Below are positions 1 to 8,487 of a stretch of 64,000 nt of DNA, piece after piece. The stretch's first letter is position 1. The number at the start of each line of letters is the position of its first letter. The stretch spans positions 10,001 to 74,000 of the forward strand of contig CACNVG010000001.1 of assembly GCA_902623785.1 (NCBI GenBank), written 5' to 3'. The notes below the pieces were generated by a model. It was not told where the DNA came from, searched no databases, and was given only the letters and a program-made list of their open reading frames with translations. The translations under genes and the position numbers were made by a program. Source of the stretch: an uncultured Pelagibacteraceae bacterium. Lineage in GTDB: Bacteria; Pseudomonadota; Alphaproteobacteria; Pelagibacterales; Pelagibacteraceae.

Positions 1-722
1 TGATCCTCTGGATAAATTGCCCACTCTAAATCTTTTTTACCTAATCCCATTTTCAAATGACCTTTACCTTTTTTCTCCAAAACATCGTCTGTAAAATCAT
101 ACCAATCAAAACCCCTAAGATCGTGTTCTTTTCGATTCTTTTTAGTAAACTCAACGAAATCATCATAAGAAAACATTCCTGATCGATCCATATAACCATG
201 CTCACCCCAAAAAATTATTTTTATATTATGTTTGATGGCCTGTTGTATTGGGTAAGTATAAATACCACAATGGTTGTGCCAATTCATGTCCCCTTGAAGA
301 TAAAAACCTAAAACATTAAGTTTTACTAAAGTTTCTGTTGGTGGTTTAAAAATAATGTGGTCACAATTAAAAACAGATTTCATTCTCCTTAAATTGTATT
401 CTCCATCTTTAGTGTAATTATTCCCATAGTAAGTAACTAAAAGCGGATTGAGACCTAAAACATTTTTACATAGATGAGTTTGAAAATAACTATCTTTGCC
501 CCCACTTACACCAATTAAAACATCATATTTTGAATCAGGATTTTTGTTCTCATTAAAGAGCTTCTTAAGCATTTCTAGCCTTAAATCCCAATTCACTTTA
601 TTTTTTGCAAATTCTGCATTTTGACACCCTGTGCAAATACCCGCTTCATCAAAAAATAAGTTCATATCGGTTTTCGATATGTATAAGCACTTCTTACAAT
701 TAAAACTATTTTTACCTGACAT
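1..722 (-). CDS. N-acetyl sugar amidotransferase (WbpG/PseA-type), C-terminus cut by window edge
   Basis: Read on the minus strand from the ATG at 722. It shows two zinc-ribbon-like Cys pairs (C9/C12 and C30/C33) and a PP-loop ATP pyrophosphatase motif SGGKDS at residues 73-78. This layout is typical of the WbpG/PseA family, which turns an N-acetyl group of a nucleotide sugar or nonulosonate into an acetamidino group, using ammonia supplied by a HisH/HisF-type glutaminase pair. That pair lies directly upstream: the HisF-like stop overlaps this start by 11 nt. About 240 residues are visible and the frame is open to base 1, so the gene continues outside the window. Family call is firm; exact sugar substrate is inferred. 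Confidence 0.85.
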   Translation of the reverse strand, partial: MSGKNSFNCKKCLYISKTDMNLFFDEAGICTGCQNAEFAKNKVNWDLRLEMLKKLFNENKNPDSKYDVLIGVSGGKDSYFQTHLCKNVLGLNPLLVTYYGNNYTKDGEYNLRRMKSVFNCDHIIFKPPTETLVKLNVLGFYLQGDMNWHNHCGIYTYPIQQAIKHNIKIIFWGEHGYMDRSGMFSYDDFVEFTKKNRKEHDLRGFDWYDFTDDVLEKKGKGHLKMGLGKKDLEWAIYPED

Positions 723-1494
723 TGATATTATTTTTTTTTAATATTTTCTTAACATTTAAATCAACCAGTTCCTTATAATGCCAAATATTAGCAGCTGCTA
801 ATCCATTTGCTCCATTTTTTACAGCATCTATAAAGTCTTCATATTTTCCAACACCTCCTAAGAAAATTATTTTTGATTTTGAGATTTTTTTTATTTTTTT
901 TAACAATTCTATGTCATATCCTTTGCCAGATCCATCTCTATCAATACTTTGTATTAAAACTTCACCTACATTTAGATCATTTACTTTTTTTATCCAATCT
1001 TCAATATTTAATTTTGTATTTTTTTTACCGTTATTGGAAAAAACAATATAATTATTATCTATTTTCTTTACATCAGCAGAAGCAACAATTACTTGTGACC
1101 CGAATCTTTTAATTGCCTCTTTTATTGCGTTTGTATCCTCTATAACCATTGTATTTAATGATACTTTATCTGCACCAGACATTAAAATTTCCTCTATTTC
1201 ACCAAGGGATCTAATTCCACCTCCCCAGGTAAGTGGCATAAAACAATTTTTGTTTATTAATTTTATCAACTCAATGTATGATATTTTTCTGTCAATGTTT
1301 GAATCTCCCCTGAAAGTGAATTCTTTTTTTTTGGAGGAAATATTTAGATATATTAATTCATCCACTTCCCATTGATTGAATCTTTCAACTTCTTCAATTG
1401 GATTACCTGTTGATTGATAATCTTTAAATAAATTAGATTTCACTAAATAGCCATCTTTTAAAAGAAGTACAGGTATCAATCTAACTTTTAACAT
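712..1494 (-). CDS. HisF2-like ammonia-using partner subunit for the sugar amidotransferase
   Basis: A 260-residue TIM barrel of the HisF family. True HisF uses Asp11 and Asp130 for imidazole-glycerol-phosphate synthesis. Here the N-terminus reads IPVLLLKDG, so position 11 is Leu, while the second Asp (in ASADVKK) is kept. That loss argues against histidine biosynthesis and fits the HisF2 proteins known beside wbpG in Pseudomonas O-antigen clusters, which pass ammonia to the amidotransferase. It overlaps the upstream hisH2 by 14 nt and the downstream amidotransferase by 11 nt, suggesting translational coupling. A role in histidine synthesis is the alternative, judged unlikely. Confidence 0.85.
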   Translation of the reverse strand: MLKVRLIPVLLLKDGYLVKSNLFKDYQSTGNPIEEVERFNQWEVDELIYLNISSKKKEFTFRGDSNIDRKISYIELIKLINKNCFMPLTWGGGIRSLGEIEEILMSGADKVSLNTMVIEDTNAIKEAIKRFGSQVIVASADVKKIDNNYIVFSNNGKKNTKLNIEDWIKKVNDLNVGEVLIQSIDRDGSGKGYDIELLKKIKKISKSKIIFLGGVGKYEDFIDAVKNGANGLAAANIWHYKELVDLNVKKILKKNNINVR

Positions 1495-2119
1495 AATTGT
1501 TTAACCAATTTTTCAAAATTTTTACACCATTTTTATGACTTTTTTCAGGGTGAAACTGCAGACCTACAATATTTTTTTTTTCTGCGATTGATATAAATTT
1601 TTCACCGTATGAAGTAATCGCTACACAATTTTTATTATTAAAATCATTACATGCATAACTATGAAGAAAATAAAAGGAGGAATTATCAGGAATATCTTTT
1701 AATAATGGAGTATTTTTATAAATTTTAATTTCATTCCATCCTATATGTGGTAATGAAAAATCATCAAAACCTTCTTTGTTAGATAACATTCCGACATTTC
1801 CATTTAAAAGACCAAGACCATTTGAATTTACATCATTTTCATTACCACTCTCAAATAAGACTTGTAGACCAATGCATATCCCTAAAAAAGGTTTTTTTTT
1901 TACATTAATCAAATCTAGAAGTTTATTTTTGTTTCTTTTATCTATTTCTTTTGAGATGTGTTCAAAATTTCCATTGCCTGGTATTACGAGTCCTTCAGCT
2001 TCTTCAAGATTATCAAAATTATCTTTTATAGAAACATTGCAATCTAAAAAATTTAAAATATTTTTTACAGAACTAATATTTCCACAGTTTAAATTTAAGA
2101 TAAATATTTTTTTTTTCAT
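1481..2119 (-). CDS. HisH2-like glutamine amidotransferase
   Basis: A 212-residue class I glutaminase. The nucleophile is Cys82 in GICIGLQ, and the His/Glu pair is H190 and E192 in QFHPEKS. It hydrolyses glutamine and channels ammonia to its HisF-like partner, whose gene it overlaps by 14 nt. Length is normal for HisH. Position inside a nonulosonate/amidotransferase operon rather than a his operon makes it the HisH2-type partner of the WbpG/PseA-like enzyme. No other histidine gene is visible in the window, which supports the non-histidine role. Confidence 0.85.
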   Translation of the reverse strand: MKKKIFILNLNCGNISSVKNILNFLDCNVSIKDNFDNLEEAEGLVIPGNGNFEHISKEIDKRNKNKLLDLINVKKKPFLGICIGLQVLFESGNENDVNSNGLGLLNGNVGMLSNKEGFDDFSLPHIGWNEIKIYKNTPLLKDIPDNSSFYFLHSYACNDFNNKNCVAITSYGEKFISIAEKKNIVGLQFHPEKSHKNGVKILKNWLNNYVKS

Positions 2120-2134
2120 TTGATGAAGAAAAGC

Positions 2135-3193
2135 TTATAACTTTATATGACTGTATAAAATAGGCTCATCCTTTTCTAAATCCGCTAAAACTTTTTTACC
2201 AATTATTGAACTAATTTTATCAGCAGGTATATTTGTTTCTTCACATGGCCTTAAAACAACTAGATCCTCTCTTTTTAAAATTGTACCTTTAGAAATCTTG
2301 TATTTAGTTTTAATACCTCTTTTCATACTTACATATTGATCTTCTTCTTCGTCGTAAACCCTTTTACTCTCTGATCCCAAAATTTTTTCCATATGTCTTA
2401 TGTCTTCAATCATTTTTTTGAAATCACTAGCATCCATCGCAAATGAATGATCTGGACCAGGTAAATTTTTATCATCTGTAAAATGTTTTTCAATTATACA
2501 ACCTCCTAGCGCTACTGTGCCTATCGCTACGGAAGAACCAGGGGTATGGTCAGAGTAACCAACCAGACAATTAAATTTTTCCTTAAATAGATTTAAAACT
2601 TTTAAATTTATATTTTCAAAACTAGCTGGATAATTCGTTACACATTGAAGCAAAATTACCTCATTATTTCCGGTTTTTTTTATCGTGTTTACTGCAGCTT
2701 CAATTTGTTCAAAGGAACTAGCTCCTGTAGCTAAAATAATTGGCTTATTCTTTTTTGCAATATACTCTATGTTTTCAAGCCAAGTAATATCACCAGATCC
2801 AATTTTGTATACATTGACACCTAATTTTTCAAGATAATCAACTGACTCTCTATCGTAGGGTGCTGAAAAAAATTCGATATTCTTTGACTTGCAGTATTCA
2901 AAAACTTTAGCATGCATATCAATTGGAAACTCAGCATTTTGATATACATCAAAAACTGATTTATCCCATTGTGCTTGATAGCCAATCTTTAATTTTTTGA
3001 AACCTTTATCACTAACAAGGTTTTTTGCACTAAATGATTGAAATTTTACGGCGTCCGCACCACACTTTTTTGCTAAATCGATAAGTTGAAAGGCTTTATT
3101 CAAAGATCTATCAAAATTTGAGCCAATCTCAGCAATAGTATAAAATGGACACCCATCACCAACAAATTTATTACCAATTCTGATTTTTTTCAT
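2135..3193 (-). CDS. NeuB-family nonulosonic acid synthase with C-terminal SAF domain
   Basis: A 352-residue member of the sialic/legionaminic/pseudaminic acid synthase family, which condenses PEP with a six-carbon N-acyl sugar to make a nine-carbon acid. The barrel start AEIGSN is at residues 21-26, GADAVKFQ at about 45-52, and an antifreeze-like SAF domain occupies about 285-350. The usual NHxG after AExG is replaced by NFDRS, so it is not a textbook NeuB or PseI. With pseB and pseF divergent at 4851-6553, it may serve as the PseI step, but the product (pseudaminic, legionaminic or related) cannot be settled by eye. It overlaps the upstream glycosyltransferase by 4 nt. Confidence 0.85.
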   Translation of the reverse strand: MKKIRIGNKFVGDGCPFYTIAEIGSNFDRSLNKAFQLIDLAKKCGADAVKFQSFSAKNLVSDKGFKKLKIGYQAQWDKSVFDVYQNAEFPIDMHAKVFEYCKSKNIEFFSAPYDRESVDYLEKLGVNVYKIGSGDITWLENIEYIAKKNKPIILATGASSFEQIEAAVNTIKKTGNNEVILLQCVTNYPASFENINLKVLNLFKEKFNCLVGYSDHTPGSSVAIGTVALGGCIIEKHFTDDKNLPGPDHSFAMDASDFKKMIEDIRHMEKILGSESKRVYDEEEDQYVSMKRGIKTKYKISKGTILKREDLVVLRPCEETNIPADKISSIIGKKVLADLEKDEPILYSHIKL

Positions 3194-3849
3194 TTTGTAA
3201 ATATATCATTGTAAAACATTCTTATCAAACTACCTAAAATTTTAAAGTTCGACTTTATTGTTCCCCCAATCCTTGGATTATCTTCTCGTAAATTTACTCG
3301 AATTGGAATTGAAATTAATTTAAACCCTTTTTTTTTGGCATTAAACAAAACCTGAGAAGTCATGGCCTCAATTTTATCAAAATAACCAATTTCTTTTATA
3401 ACTTCACCTTTAATAGCTTTAAATCCATTAAGTGGATCTTTAACTCCAATTCTTTTAGTTGAGTAATATGAAAATAGATATTCAGAAAACCTTGGAAATT
3501 TGTCTCTACAAGCAACTACTATATCGCCCTCATTTTTTCTGAGTTTTTCTAAAAAAACTGGGATTTGATCGTATGGATGTTGTCCATCGGCATCAATTGT
3601 TACTAGATATTTAAATCCTAATTCAATTGCTTTCTGAATACCTTTTTCAGTAGCCAAAGCAGGACCAAGGTTTTTCTTATTTTCAATCACTAACACATTA
3701 TTACTTTTTGATTTTTTTACTGTATTGTCGCTACTGCCGTCACTAACTACAATAATCTTATTCACATATACAAGAGTATTTTTAATTACATTTTCTATAG
3801 TTTTTTCTTCATTAAATGCGGGTATTATTGCTACAGTCTCATTTTTCAT
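3190..3849 (-). CDS. GT2 family glycosyltransferase (dolichol-phosphate mannosyltransferase-like)
   Basis: A 219-residue soluble GT-A enzyme. It has the opening IIPAFNEEKTI, the nucleotide-binding SDGSSDNT, and the metal-binding DADGQHP at 86-92. There is no transmembrane segment, unlike longer polyprenyl-phosphate glycosyltransferases. The fold and motifs match the DPM1/DPG synthase-like group, which moves a sugar from a nucleotide donor to a lipid or glycan acceptor. It overlaps the RmlD-like gene by 11 nt upstream and the NeuB gene by 4 nt downstream, so it belongs to the same leftward operon. Donor and acceptor are unknown. Confidence 0.85.
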   Translation of the reverse strand: MKNETVAIIPAFNEEKTIENVIKNTLVYVNKIIVVSDGSSDNTVKKSKSNNVLVIENKKNLGPALATEKGIQKAIELGFKYLVTIDADGQHPYDQIPVFLEKLRKNEGDIVVACRDKFPRFSEYLFSYYSTKRIGVKDPLNGFKAIKGEVIKEIGYFDKIEAMTSQVLFNAKKKGFKLISIPIRVNLREDNPRIGGTIKSNFKILGSLIRMFYNDIFTK

Positions 3850-4729
3850 TTCTTCTAATTTCTGTTAAATCTTTTTCAATACTGTTAATTTTAATATTAA
3901 AAGTTTTTTTAAATTTCATATTTGAAAGAGATGTATCCAATGGTTTATTAATTTTTTTTCTTGGAAAATATTTTGTTTTAACTAAAAAGTCTTTGTCTAA
4001 TTTAAATACATTTGACACTATTTTGGCAAATTCGTATCTGGATAATCTTTCATTTGAAACAATGTTATAAGTCCCAGTTTTTCTAGATCTTATTAAGATA
4101 TCAATAAACCTTATTAAGCTTTTAACACCAATTGGTGTTGAAAATAAATTATCGTAACAATATATTTTTTGTTTTTTCTTTAATTTATATAAAATTTGCT
4201 CAAGAAAATTTTTTTCTTTTTTAACATTATTTAAGCCAAAAAATCTAGTTCTTATAATAACTGAATTTTTGTATTTTTCATTAATATAATTTTCACATAA
4301 AATTTTTATTTTTGAATAAAAATTTACCGGAGACGTTTTTTGTTTTTCATTACTGAATTTTTTCTTTGAAAAAAGGGAGTCCGTTGAAATATATATTAAA
4401 TAAGAATTATTTTCTTTTGCAAAATTTAATATTTTTTTACAACTTTCATAATTTACTATTTTTGTAATTTTTTTATTTTTTTCACAAAAATCAACATCTG
4501 ATATGCCAGCAAAATTTATTACAATATCTGGATTAATATTAGATAATTTTTTTTTAATACTAGAGTAGGAGTTTGATAAGTTTATTTTCATTATCTTTAC
4601 AGCTTCTCTTTTAAAAGAAGGTTTTTTTTGGTTATAAACACCATAAATTTTATATTTTCTATTCATCATCTTTATAAAATTTGACCCTAAGAGGCCACTT
4701 GCACCAAATAATACTATTGTTTTTTTCAT
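3839..4729 (-). CDS. RmlD-like NAD(P)-dependent sugar reductase/epimerase
   Basis: A 296-residue extended SDR. The Rossmann motif GASGLLGS is at 9-16 and the catalytic Tyr/Lys pair is Y138/K142 (YSKIK). The INFAGISDVD stretch resembles dTDP-4-dehydrorhamnose reductases (RmlD). No rmlA, rmlB or rmlC is visible nearby, so rhamnose synthesis is not established and the substrate is more likely another 4-keto sugar of this island. It is the first gene of the leftward operon, and its start lies about 30 nt from the palindromic operator in the divergent promoter region. Confidence 0.8.
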   Translation of the reverse strand: MKKTIVLFGASGLLGSNFIKMMNRKYKIYGVYNQKKPSFKREAVKIMKINLSNSYSSIKKKLSNINPDIVINFAGISDVDFCEKNKKITKIVNYESCKKILNFAKENNSYLIYISTDSLFSKKKFSNEKQKTSPVNFYSKIKILCENYINEKYKNSVIIRTRFFGLNNVKKEKNFLEQILYKLKKKQKIYCYDNLFSTPIGVKSLIRFIDILIRSRKTGTYNIVSNERLSRYEFAKIVSNVFKLDKDFLVKTKYFPRKKINKPLDTSLSNMKFKKTFNIKINSIEKDLTEIRRNEK

Positions 4730-4758
4730 TTTAGAGTTTTATGTTTAATATCAATATG

Positions 4759-4786
4759 TGTTCAAATTTTGAACATATATTGAACA
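4759..4786. promoter_or_regulatory. Putative operator: TGTTCA-N5-TGAACA plus a third half-site
   Basis: Half-sites TGTTCA (4759-4764), TGAACA (4770-4775) and TGAACA (4781-4786) are spaced exactly 11 bp apart, about one helical turn. They lie in the 121-bp gap between the divergent RmlD-like and pseB genes. The first two form a palindrome that recurs at 6587-6603 over the start of the MarR-type regulator gene. A TAGAAT -10-like hexamer follows at 4794-4799. Control of both divergent operons by that regulator is inferred. Confidence 0.6.
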
Positions 4787-4850
4787 TAATATGTAGAATT
4801 AATAACTGTTTTATATTAAATAAATGATAAAAAGGGAATTACTTTATTAA

Positions 4851-5852
4851 ATGAATAAATTTGCAAATAAAACTATTCTTGTAACAGGTGGTACTGGCTC
4901 ATTTGGTAAAAGCTTTGTTAATTATGTTTTAAAAAATATTAAGAACATAAAAAAAATCATAGTTTTTAGCAGAGATGAATTAAAACAATTTGAGTTCAAT
5001 AATGAAATAGATAATAAATTTAAAAAAAAAATTAGGTTTTTTCTTGGCGATATAAGAGACAAAGAAAGATTGATTTATGCTTTCCAAGACGTAGATATAG
5101 TAATTCATGCAGCAGCATTAAAGCAAGTACCTGCAGCTGAATATAATCCTATAGAATTCGTAAAAACAAATGTTTTGGGTTCCCAAAATATTGTTGAGGC
5201 AGCCATAGCTCAAAAAGTGGAAAGAGTTGTCGCATTATCTACAGATAAAGCAGTTGCCCCTGTTAATTTGTATGGCGCTACTAAATTATGCGCTGATAAA
5301 CTTTTTGTTGCAGCAAACAGTATAACTGGTTTTCAAAAAACCTCTTTTTCAGTAGTGAGATATGGAAATGTTTTGGGAAGTAGAGGCTCAATATTACATG
5401 AATTTATTAAGTCAAATAAAATGAATAAAGCTTTTAAAGTAACGGATAAGTCTATGACACGGTTTAACATTATATTAGATGACGCAATAAAATTGATCAT
5501 TTGGAGTATAAATAATTGCAGAGGTGGAGAAATAATAGTTCCAAAATTAAAATCTTTTAAAATTACCGATTTAGCAAAATCTATAAATCAAAAAAGGCCC
5601 CTAAAAATTGTTGGAATAAGACCTGGCGAAAAAATACATGAGGAGTTAATAAGCACAGCAGAAAGTTCCAATACTTACGATGTAAAGGACAAGTATTTTG
5701 TTTTAAACGATGTAATGAAAAAAAGATTTTATAAAAATAAGAAATTAAAATTGATAAAGAATTTTGAGTCTTACAATTCAAAGAATAATAAATATTTATC
5801 GGTTAAAGATATAAAATCGTTGATAAATAAATATTTTAAAAAAGATAAATAA
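4851..5852 (+). CDS. pseB: UDP-N-acetylglucosamine 4,6-dehydratase (inverting), PseB
   Basis: A 333-residue SDR. The cofactor motif TGGTGSFG is at 12-19, the catalytic T131-D132-K133, and Y141/K145 in LYGATK. Length and motifs match PseB/FlaA1, which makes UDP-2-acetamido-2,6-dideoxy-L-arabino-4-hexulose, the first step toward pseudaminic acid. Its stop shares one base with the pseF start. PseC, PseH and PseG partners are not visible here and may lie beyond the left edge. A membrane-less capsule dehydratase with the same reaction is the alternative. Confidence 0.9.
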   Translation: MNKFANKTILVTGGTGSFGKSFVNYVLKNIKNIKKIIVFSRDELKQFEFNNEIDNKFKKKIRFFLGDIRDKERLIYAFQDVDIVIHAAALKQVPAAEYNPIEFVKTNVLGSQNIVEAAIAQKVERVVALSTDKAVAPVNLYGATKLCADKLFVAANSITGFQKTSFSVVRYGNVLGSRGSILHEFIKSNKMNKAFKVTDKSMTRFNIILDDAIKLIIWSINNCRGGEIIVPKLKSFKITDLAKSINQKRPLKIVGIRPGEKIHEELISTAESSNTYDVKDKYFVLNDVMKKRFYKNKKLKLIKNFESYNSKNNKYLSVKDIKSLINKYFKKDK

Positions 5853-6553
5853 TGAAAAATATTGCGATTATTCCTGCTCGAGGCGGAAGTAAAAGGCTAC
5901 CTAATAAAAATATAAAATCTTTTTTTGGAAAAAAAATTTTAGAAAGAACTTTTTTAATAACAAAAAAATCGCGTTTATTTCATAAAATTGTCCTTAGCAC
6001 TGAAGATAATAAAATAAAAAAAATTGGTAAAAAGATTGGTTTTGATGTTATTTGGAGTAGACCTAAAAAACTATCGAATGATAAAACAAAAACTATAGAT
6101 GTAATAAAAGATTTTGTAAAAAAAAATAACCTATCACCACTAGATAACATTTGTTGTATTTATCCTTGTAATCCATTTCTCGATATTAGAGATTTAAAAA
6201 AATGTTTGAAGATTTTAAAATCGAATAAAGAAAATTTTATTTTTCCCATCACAAATTATACACATCCTATTCAGAGGTCCTTTACACTTAAATTAAAAAA
6301 TAAAGTGAAATTTGATTATCCTAAAAATGTAAACAAAAATACACAGCTTTTTAAAAAAAGATACCATGATGCAGGACAGTTCTATTGGGGAAAATCAAAA
6401 GAATGGAAGAAGAAAAAAAGCATTCAAGATAATGGTATAGGTCATATCATTCCACTCTACAGAGCTGTTGATATTGACGATCATGATGATTGGATTAAAG
6501 CAAAATATTTGTTCCTTGGAAAAAAAAAATTAGATAAAAGCGTTTTACAATGA
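5852..6553 (+). CDS. pseF: CMP-pseudaminic acid synthetase-type cytidylyltransferase, PseF
   Basis: A 233-residue CMP-sugar synthetase. The CTP-binding signature IPARGGSKRLP lies at 7-17 and the PseF-typical YHDAGQFYWG begins near residue 171, followed by the late YRAVDIDDHDDW region. It activates a nonulosonic acid with CTP for transfer to a surface glycan. It starts on the last base of the pseB stop codon, so the two are translationally coupled. The YHDAGQFYWG block favours PseF over NeuA, which makes the whole locus pseudaminate-like. Confidence 0.88.
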   Translation: MKNIAIIPARGGSKRLPNKNIKSFFGKKILERTFLITKKSRLFHKIVLSTEDNKIKKIGKKIGFDVIWSRPKKLSNDKTKTIDVIKDFVKKNNLSPLDNICCIYPCNPFLDIRDLKKCLKILKSNKENFIFPITNYTHPIQRSFTLKLKNKVKFDYPKNVNKNTQLFKKRYHDAGQFYWGKSKEWKKKKSIQDNGIGHIIPLYRAVDIDDHDDWIKAKYLFLGKKKLDKSVLQ

Positions 6554-6586
6554 GAAAGGTCACAATTGCGCCAACTTTAATTCTTA

Positions 6587-6603
6587 TGTTCAAAAAATGA
6601 ACA
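6587..6603. promoter_or_regulatory. Putative autoregulatory operator over the MarR-type gene start
   Basis: A 17-bp palindrome TGTTCA-N5-TGAACA, the same half-sites and spacing as at 4759-4775. It covers the ATG of the regulator gene (6597-6599), so bound protein would block its own transcription or initiation. Confidence 0.6.
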
Positions 6604-6905
6604 TAGATCCCAAAAAGCAAGAACTTTTTCAAATATTAAGAATTTTATATAAGAAAAATCTTTCTCAAAGAAAATTAGCGAAAGAGATGTCAATAAGTTT
6701 AGGAAAAGTAAATTATTGTTTAAAAGCGCTTCAAAAAAAGGGTTTTATAAAATTAACAAATTTTAGAAATAATAAAAATAAAGCACAATATCTTTATCTC
6801 TTAACACCCAAAGGTATAAGTGAAAAAACAAAATTAACAATTAATTTTTTAAAACAACAATCAAGAGAATATAATAAATTAAAAAAAGAAATTGATGATG
6901 TTTAA
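6597..6905 (+). CDS. MarR-family EPS-associated transcriptional regulator
   Basis: A 102-residue winged-helix protein. A HTH region covers about residues 12-50 (LSQRKLAKEMSISLGKVNYC), then a wing (FRNNKNKAQYLYLLTPKG) and a C-terminal helix likely used for dimerisation. The size and the LTPKG wing match the small MarR-like regulators found in exopolysaccharide clusters. No clear Shine-Dalgarno precedes the ATG, which sits inside the palindromic operator. It lies 43 nt after pseF. Autoregulation and control of the flanking glycan operons are inferred from the repeated palindrome. Confidence 0.8.
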   Translation: MNIDPKKQELFQILRILYKKNLSQRKLAKEMSISLGKVNYCLKALQKKGFIKLTNFRNNKNKAQYLYLLTPKGISEKTKLTINFLKQQSREYNKLKKEIDDV

Positions 6906-6989
6906 AACTATAATTGGAGAGATAAACTGAGATATCAAGAAAAATTACTCAAATTAAAAGTTCCATTTTTTAAAAATAAGAAGCATAAG

Positions 6990-8486
6990 ATGGTTTCATT
7001 AATTTGTAACAGAAATAGATTTGATCCAACTTTTAGAACCATAATGGCGGGTGAACTGATAAATAAAGAATTTGGTGATGAAATTATTTTAATAACATCT
7101 AAAAAATATAAATATTTTAATCAAATTTATAAAAATTTTGGCATTGAAAATCACAAATATGTAAATGTTCAAAAATTTATTTACAATAATTTTATTAAAA
7201 GTATTTATTATTTTTTTCAATCTTTAAAAGATATTTTAGTTTATAGTTTTTCGGACATAGAAAGTTTTTTTTATAAATATAAAATAAAAAATATTAACAT
7301 TGGGAAACTTATTTATGAAGATATCCATAGGTTTAACTTTAAATTTACTGGCAAAAAAAAGTTGATTTCATTTAATTTTTTTAAAAAAATTTTAACATCT
7401 TACATTTTGATAGATATTTTAGAAAAACTAATAAGAGAAAAAAAAATTAGGTACTTAATTATGAGCGATAGTTATACTTATGTAAGCCCAAATAGCATTA
7501 TTTTTCAACTTGCTAAAAAACTTAATATAAAAACCATACTGTTAAATCAAGAAAATATAAGATTATTTAAAAAAAAAAAAGATTTCGATAAAATATATAA
7601 ATCTTTAGATCAATTAAATTTAAATGAGAGCGCGTCATTAAAGGAAGTAAATAATTATCTTTCAAAAAGGTTTAAAGGAATTGTAAAAGAAAACATATTT
7701 AAAAAATCCTTCTATAAAAAAACAAAGGTAAAAAAGAATTTTATCAAAAAATTTTTTCATTTACAAAATTCTAATTATAGAAAAAAAATATTATTCTGTC
7801 CTCATGCTTTTACTGACACAGCTCAAGCAAAAGGCAAATTTATATTTATGGATTATTATGAATTTTTTTGTGAGTCAATTAAACAAATGTCAAAAATAGG
7901 TGATATTTTATGGCTGGTTAAACTTCACCCACATCGCTTCAGATATGAGCAAGAAATTGGAGTAGGGGAAAAATTCATTAAAAAAATTAATAGAAAGAAT
8001 ATTTTAATTTGTCCTGATAGATTCCATTCATTATCAATTGCAAAAGAGGTTGATGGAATTGTTACTGGAAGGGGTACGATAACCTTAGAAGCAGCATCAA
8101 TAGGCAGAGAAGTCTTGGCATACGAGTTTGGGCAGTTTCAAAATTTAAATTTTATTACAAAGTATAAAAGTAAAAAAGATTACTTCAAAAAACTTAAATT
8201 TAATCATCAACCTCCAAAAATTGATGAAAAAAAAAAATTTTTAGCAAAAAAGGCTATGTTTATAATGAATAAATCTTTGAATACAACGCACGACAAAATT
8301 TTTTCAAACATTAAACACTCTCAATATCATTCGAATCTATACACTTCTGAATTAAATTCAAAAAATGTAAAGGAAAATATTTATTGGAAATCTTATTTAA
8401 ATCCAATTATTCGATCTTTTAGTGGCGATTTAAAGAAAGTTTATTCTTCTTATTATTATAAAAAACTTAAAAAAGAAATTATATAA
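6990..8486 (+). CDS. Putative surface-polysaccharide GT-B type transferase
   Basis: A 498-residue protein with no signal peptide. The C-terminal half has features of capsule/CDP-glycerol-type GT-B enzymes: WLVKLHPHRFR (about 308-318), then a donor-site region VTGRGTITLEAASIGREVLAYE (in parts, about 356-377). The N-terminal half is Lys/Phe-rich and not recognisable. The frame stays open upstream to the regulator's stop (6903-6905), and a GGAGAG at 6916-6921 precedes an in-frame CTG at 6927, so an earlier non-ATG start is possible. The ABC exporter begins 1 nt after its stop, implying one operon. Substrate unknown. Confidence 0.65.
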   Translation: MVSLICNRNRFDPTFRTIMAGELINKEFGDEIILITSKKYKYFNQIYKNFGIENHKYVNVQKFIYNNFIKSIYYFFQSLKDILVYSFSDIESFFYKYKIKNINIGKLIYEDIHRFNFKFTGKKKLISFNFFKKILTSYILIDILEKLIREKKIRYLIMSDSYTYVSPNSIIFQLAKKLNIKTILLNQENIRLFKKKKDFDKIYKSLDQLNLNESASLKEVNNYLSKRFKGIVKENIFKKSFYKKTKVKKNFIKKFFHLQNSNYRKKILFCPHAFTDTAQAKGKFIFMDYYEFFCESIKQMSKIGDILWLVKLHPHRFRYEQEIGVGEKFIKKINRKNILICPDRFHSLSIAKEVDGIVTGRGTITLEAASIGREVLAYEFGQFQNLNFITKYKSKKDYFKKLKFNHQPPKIDEKKKFLAKKAMFIMNKSLNTTHDKIFSNIKHSQYHSNLYTSELNSKNVKENIYWKSYLNPIIRSFSGDLKKVYSSYYYKKLKKEII

Positions 8487-8487
8487 A

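Noticed and set aside
712-2119. Histidine biosynthesis hisH-hisF pair
   Set aside because: Catalytic Asp11 of HisF is Leu and the neighbours are nonulosonate genes, so an amidotransferase ammonia supply is a better reading.
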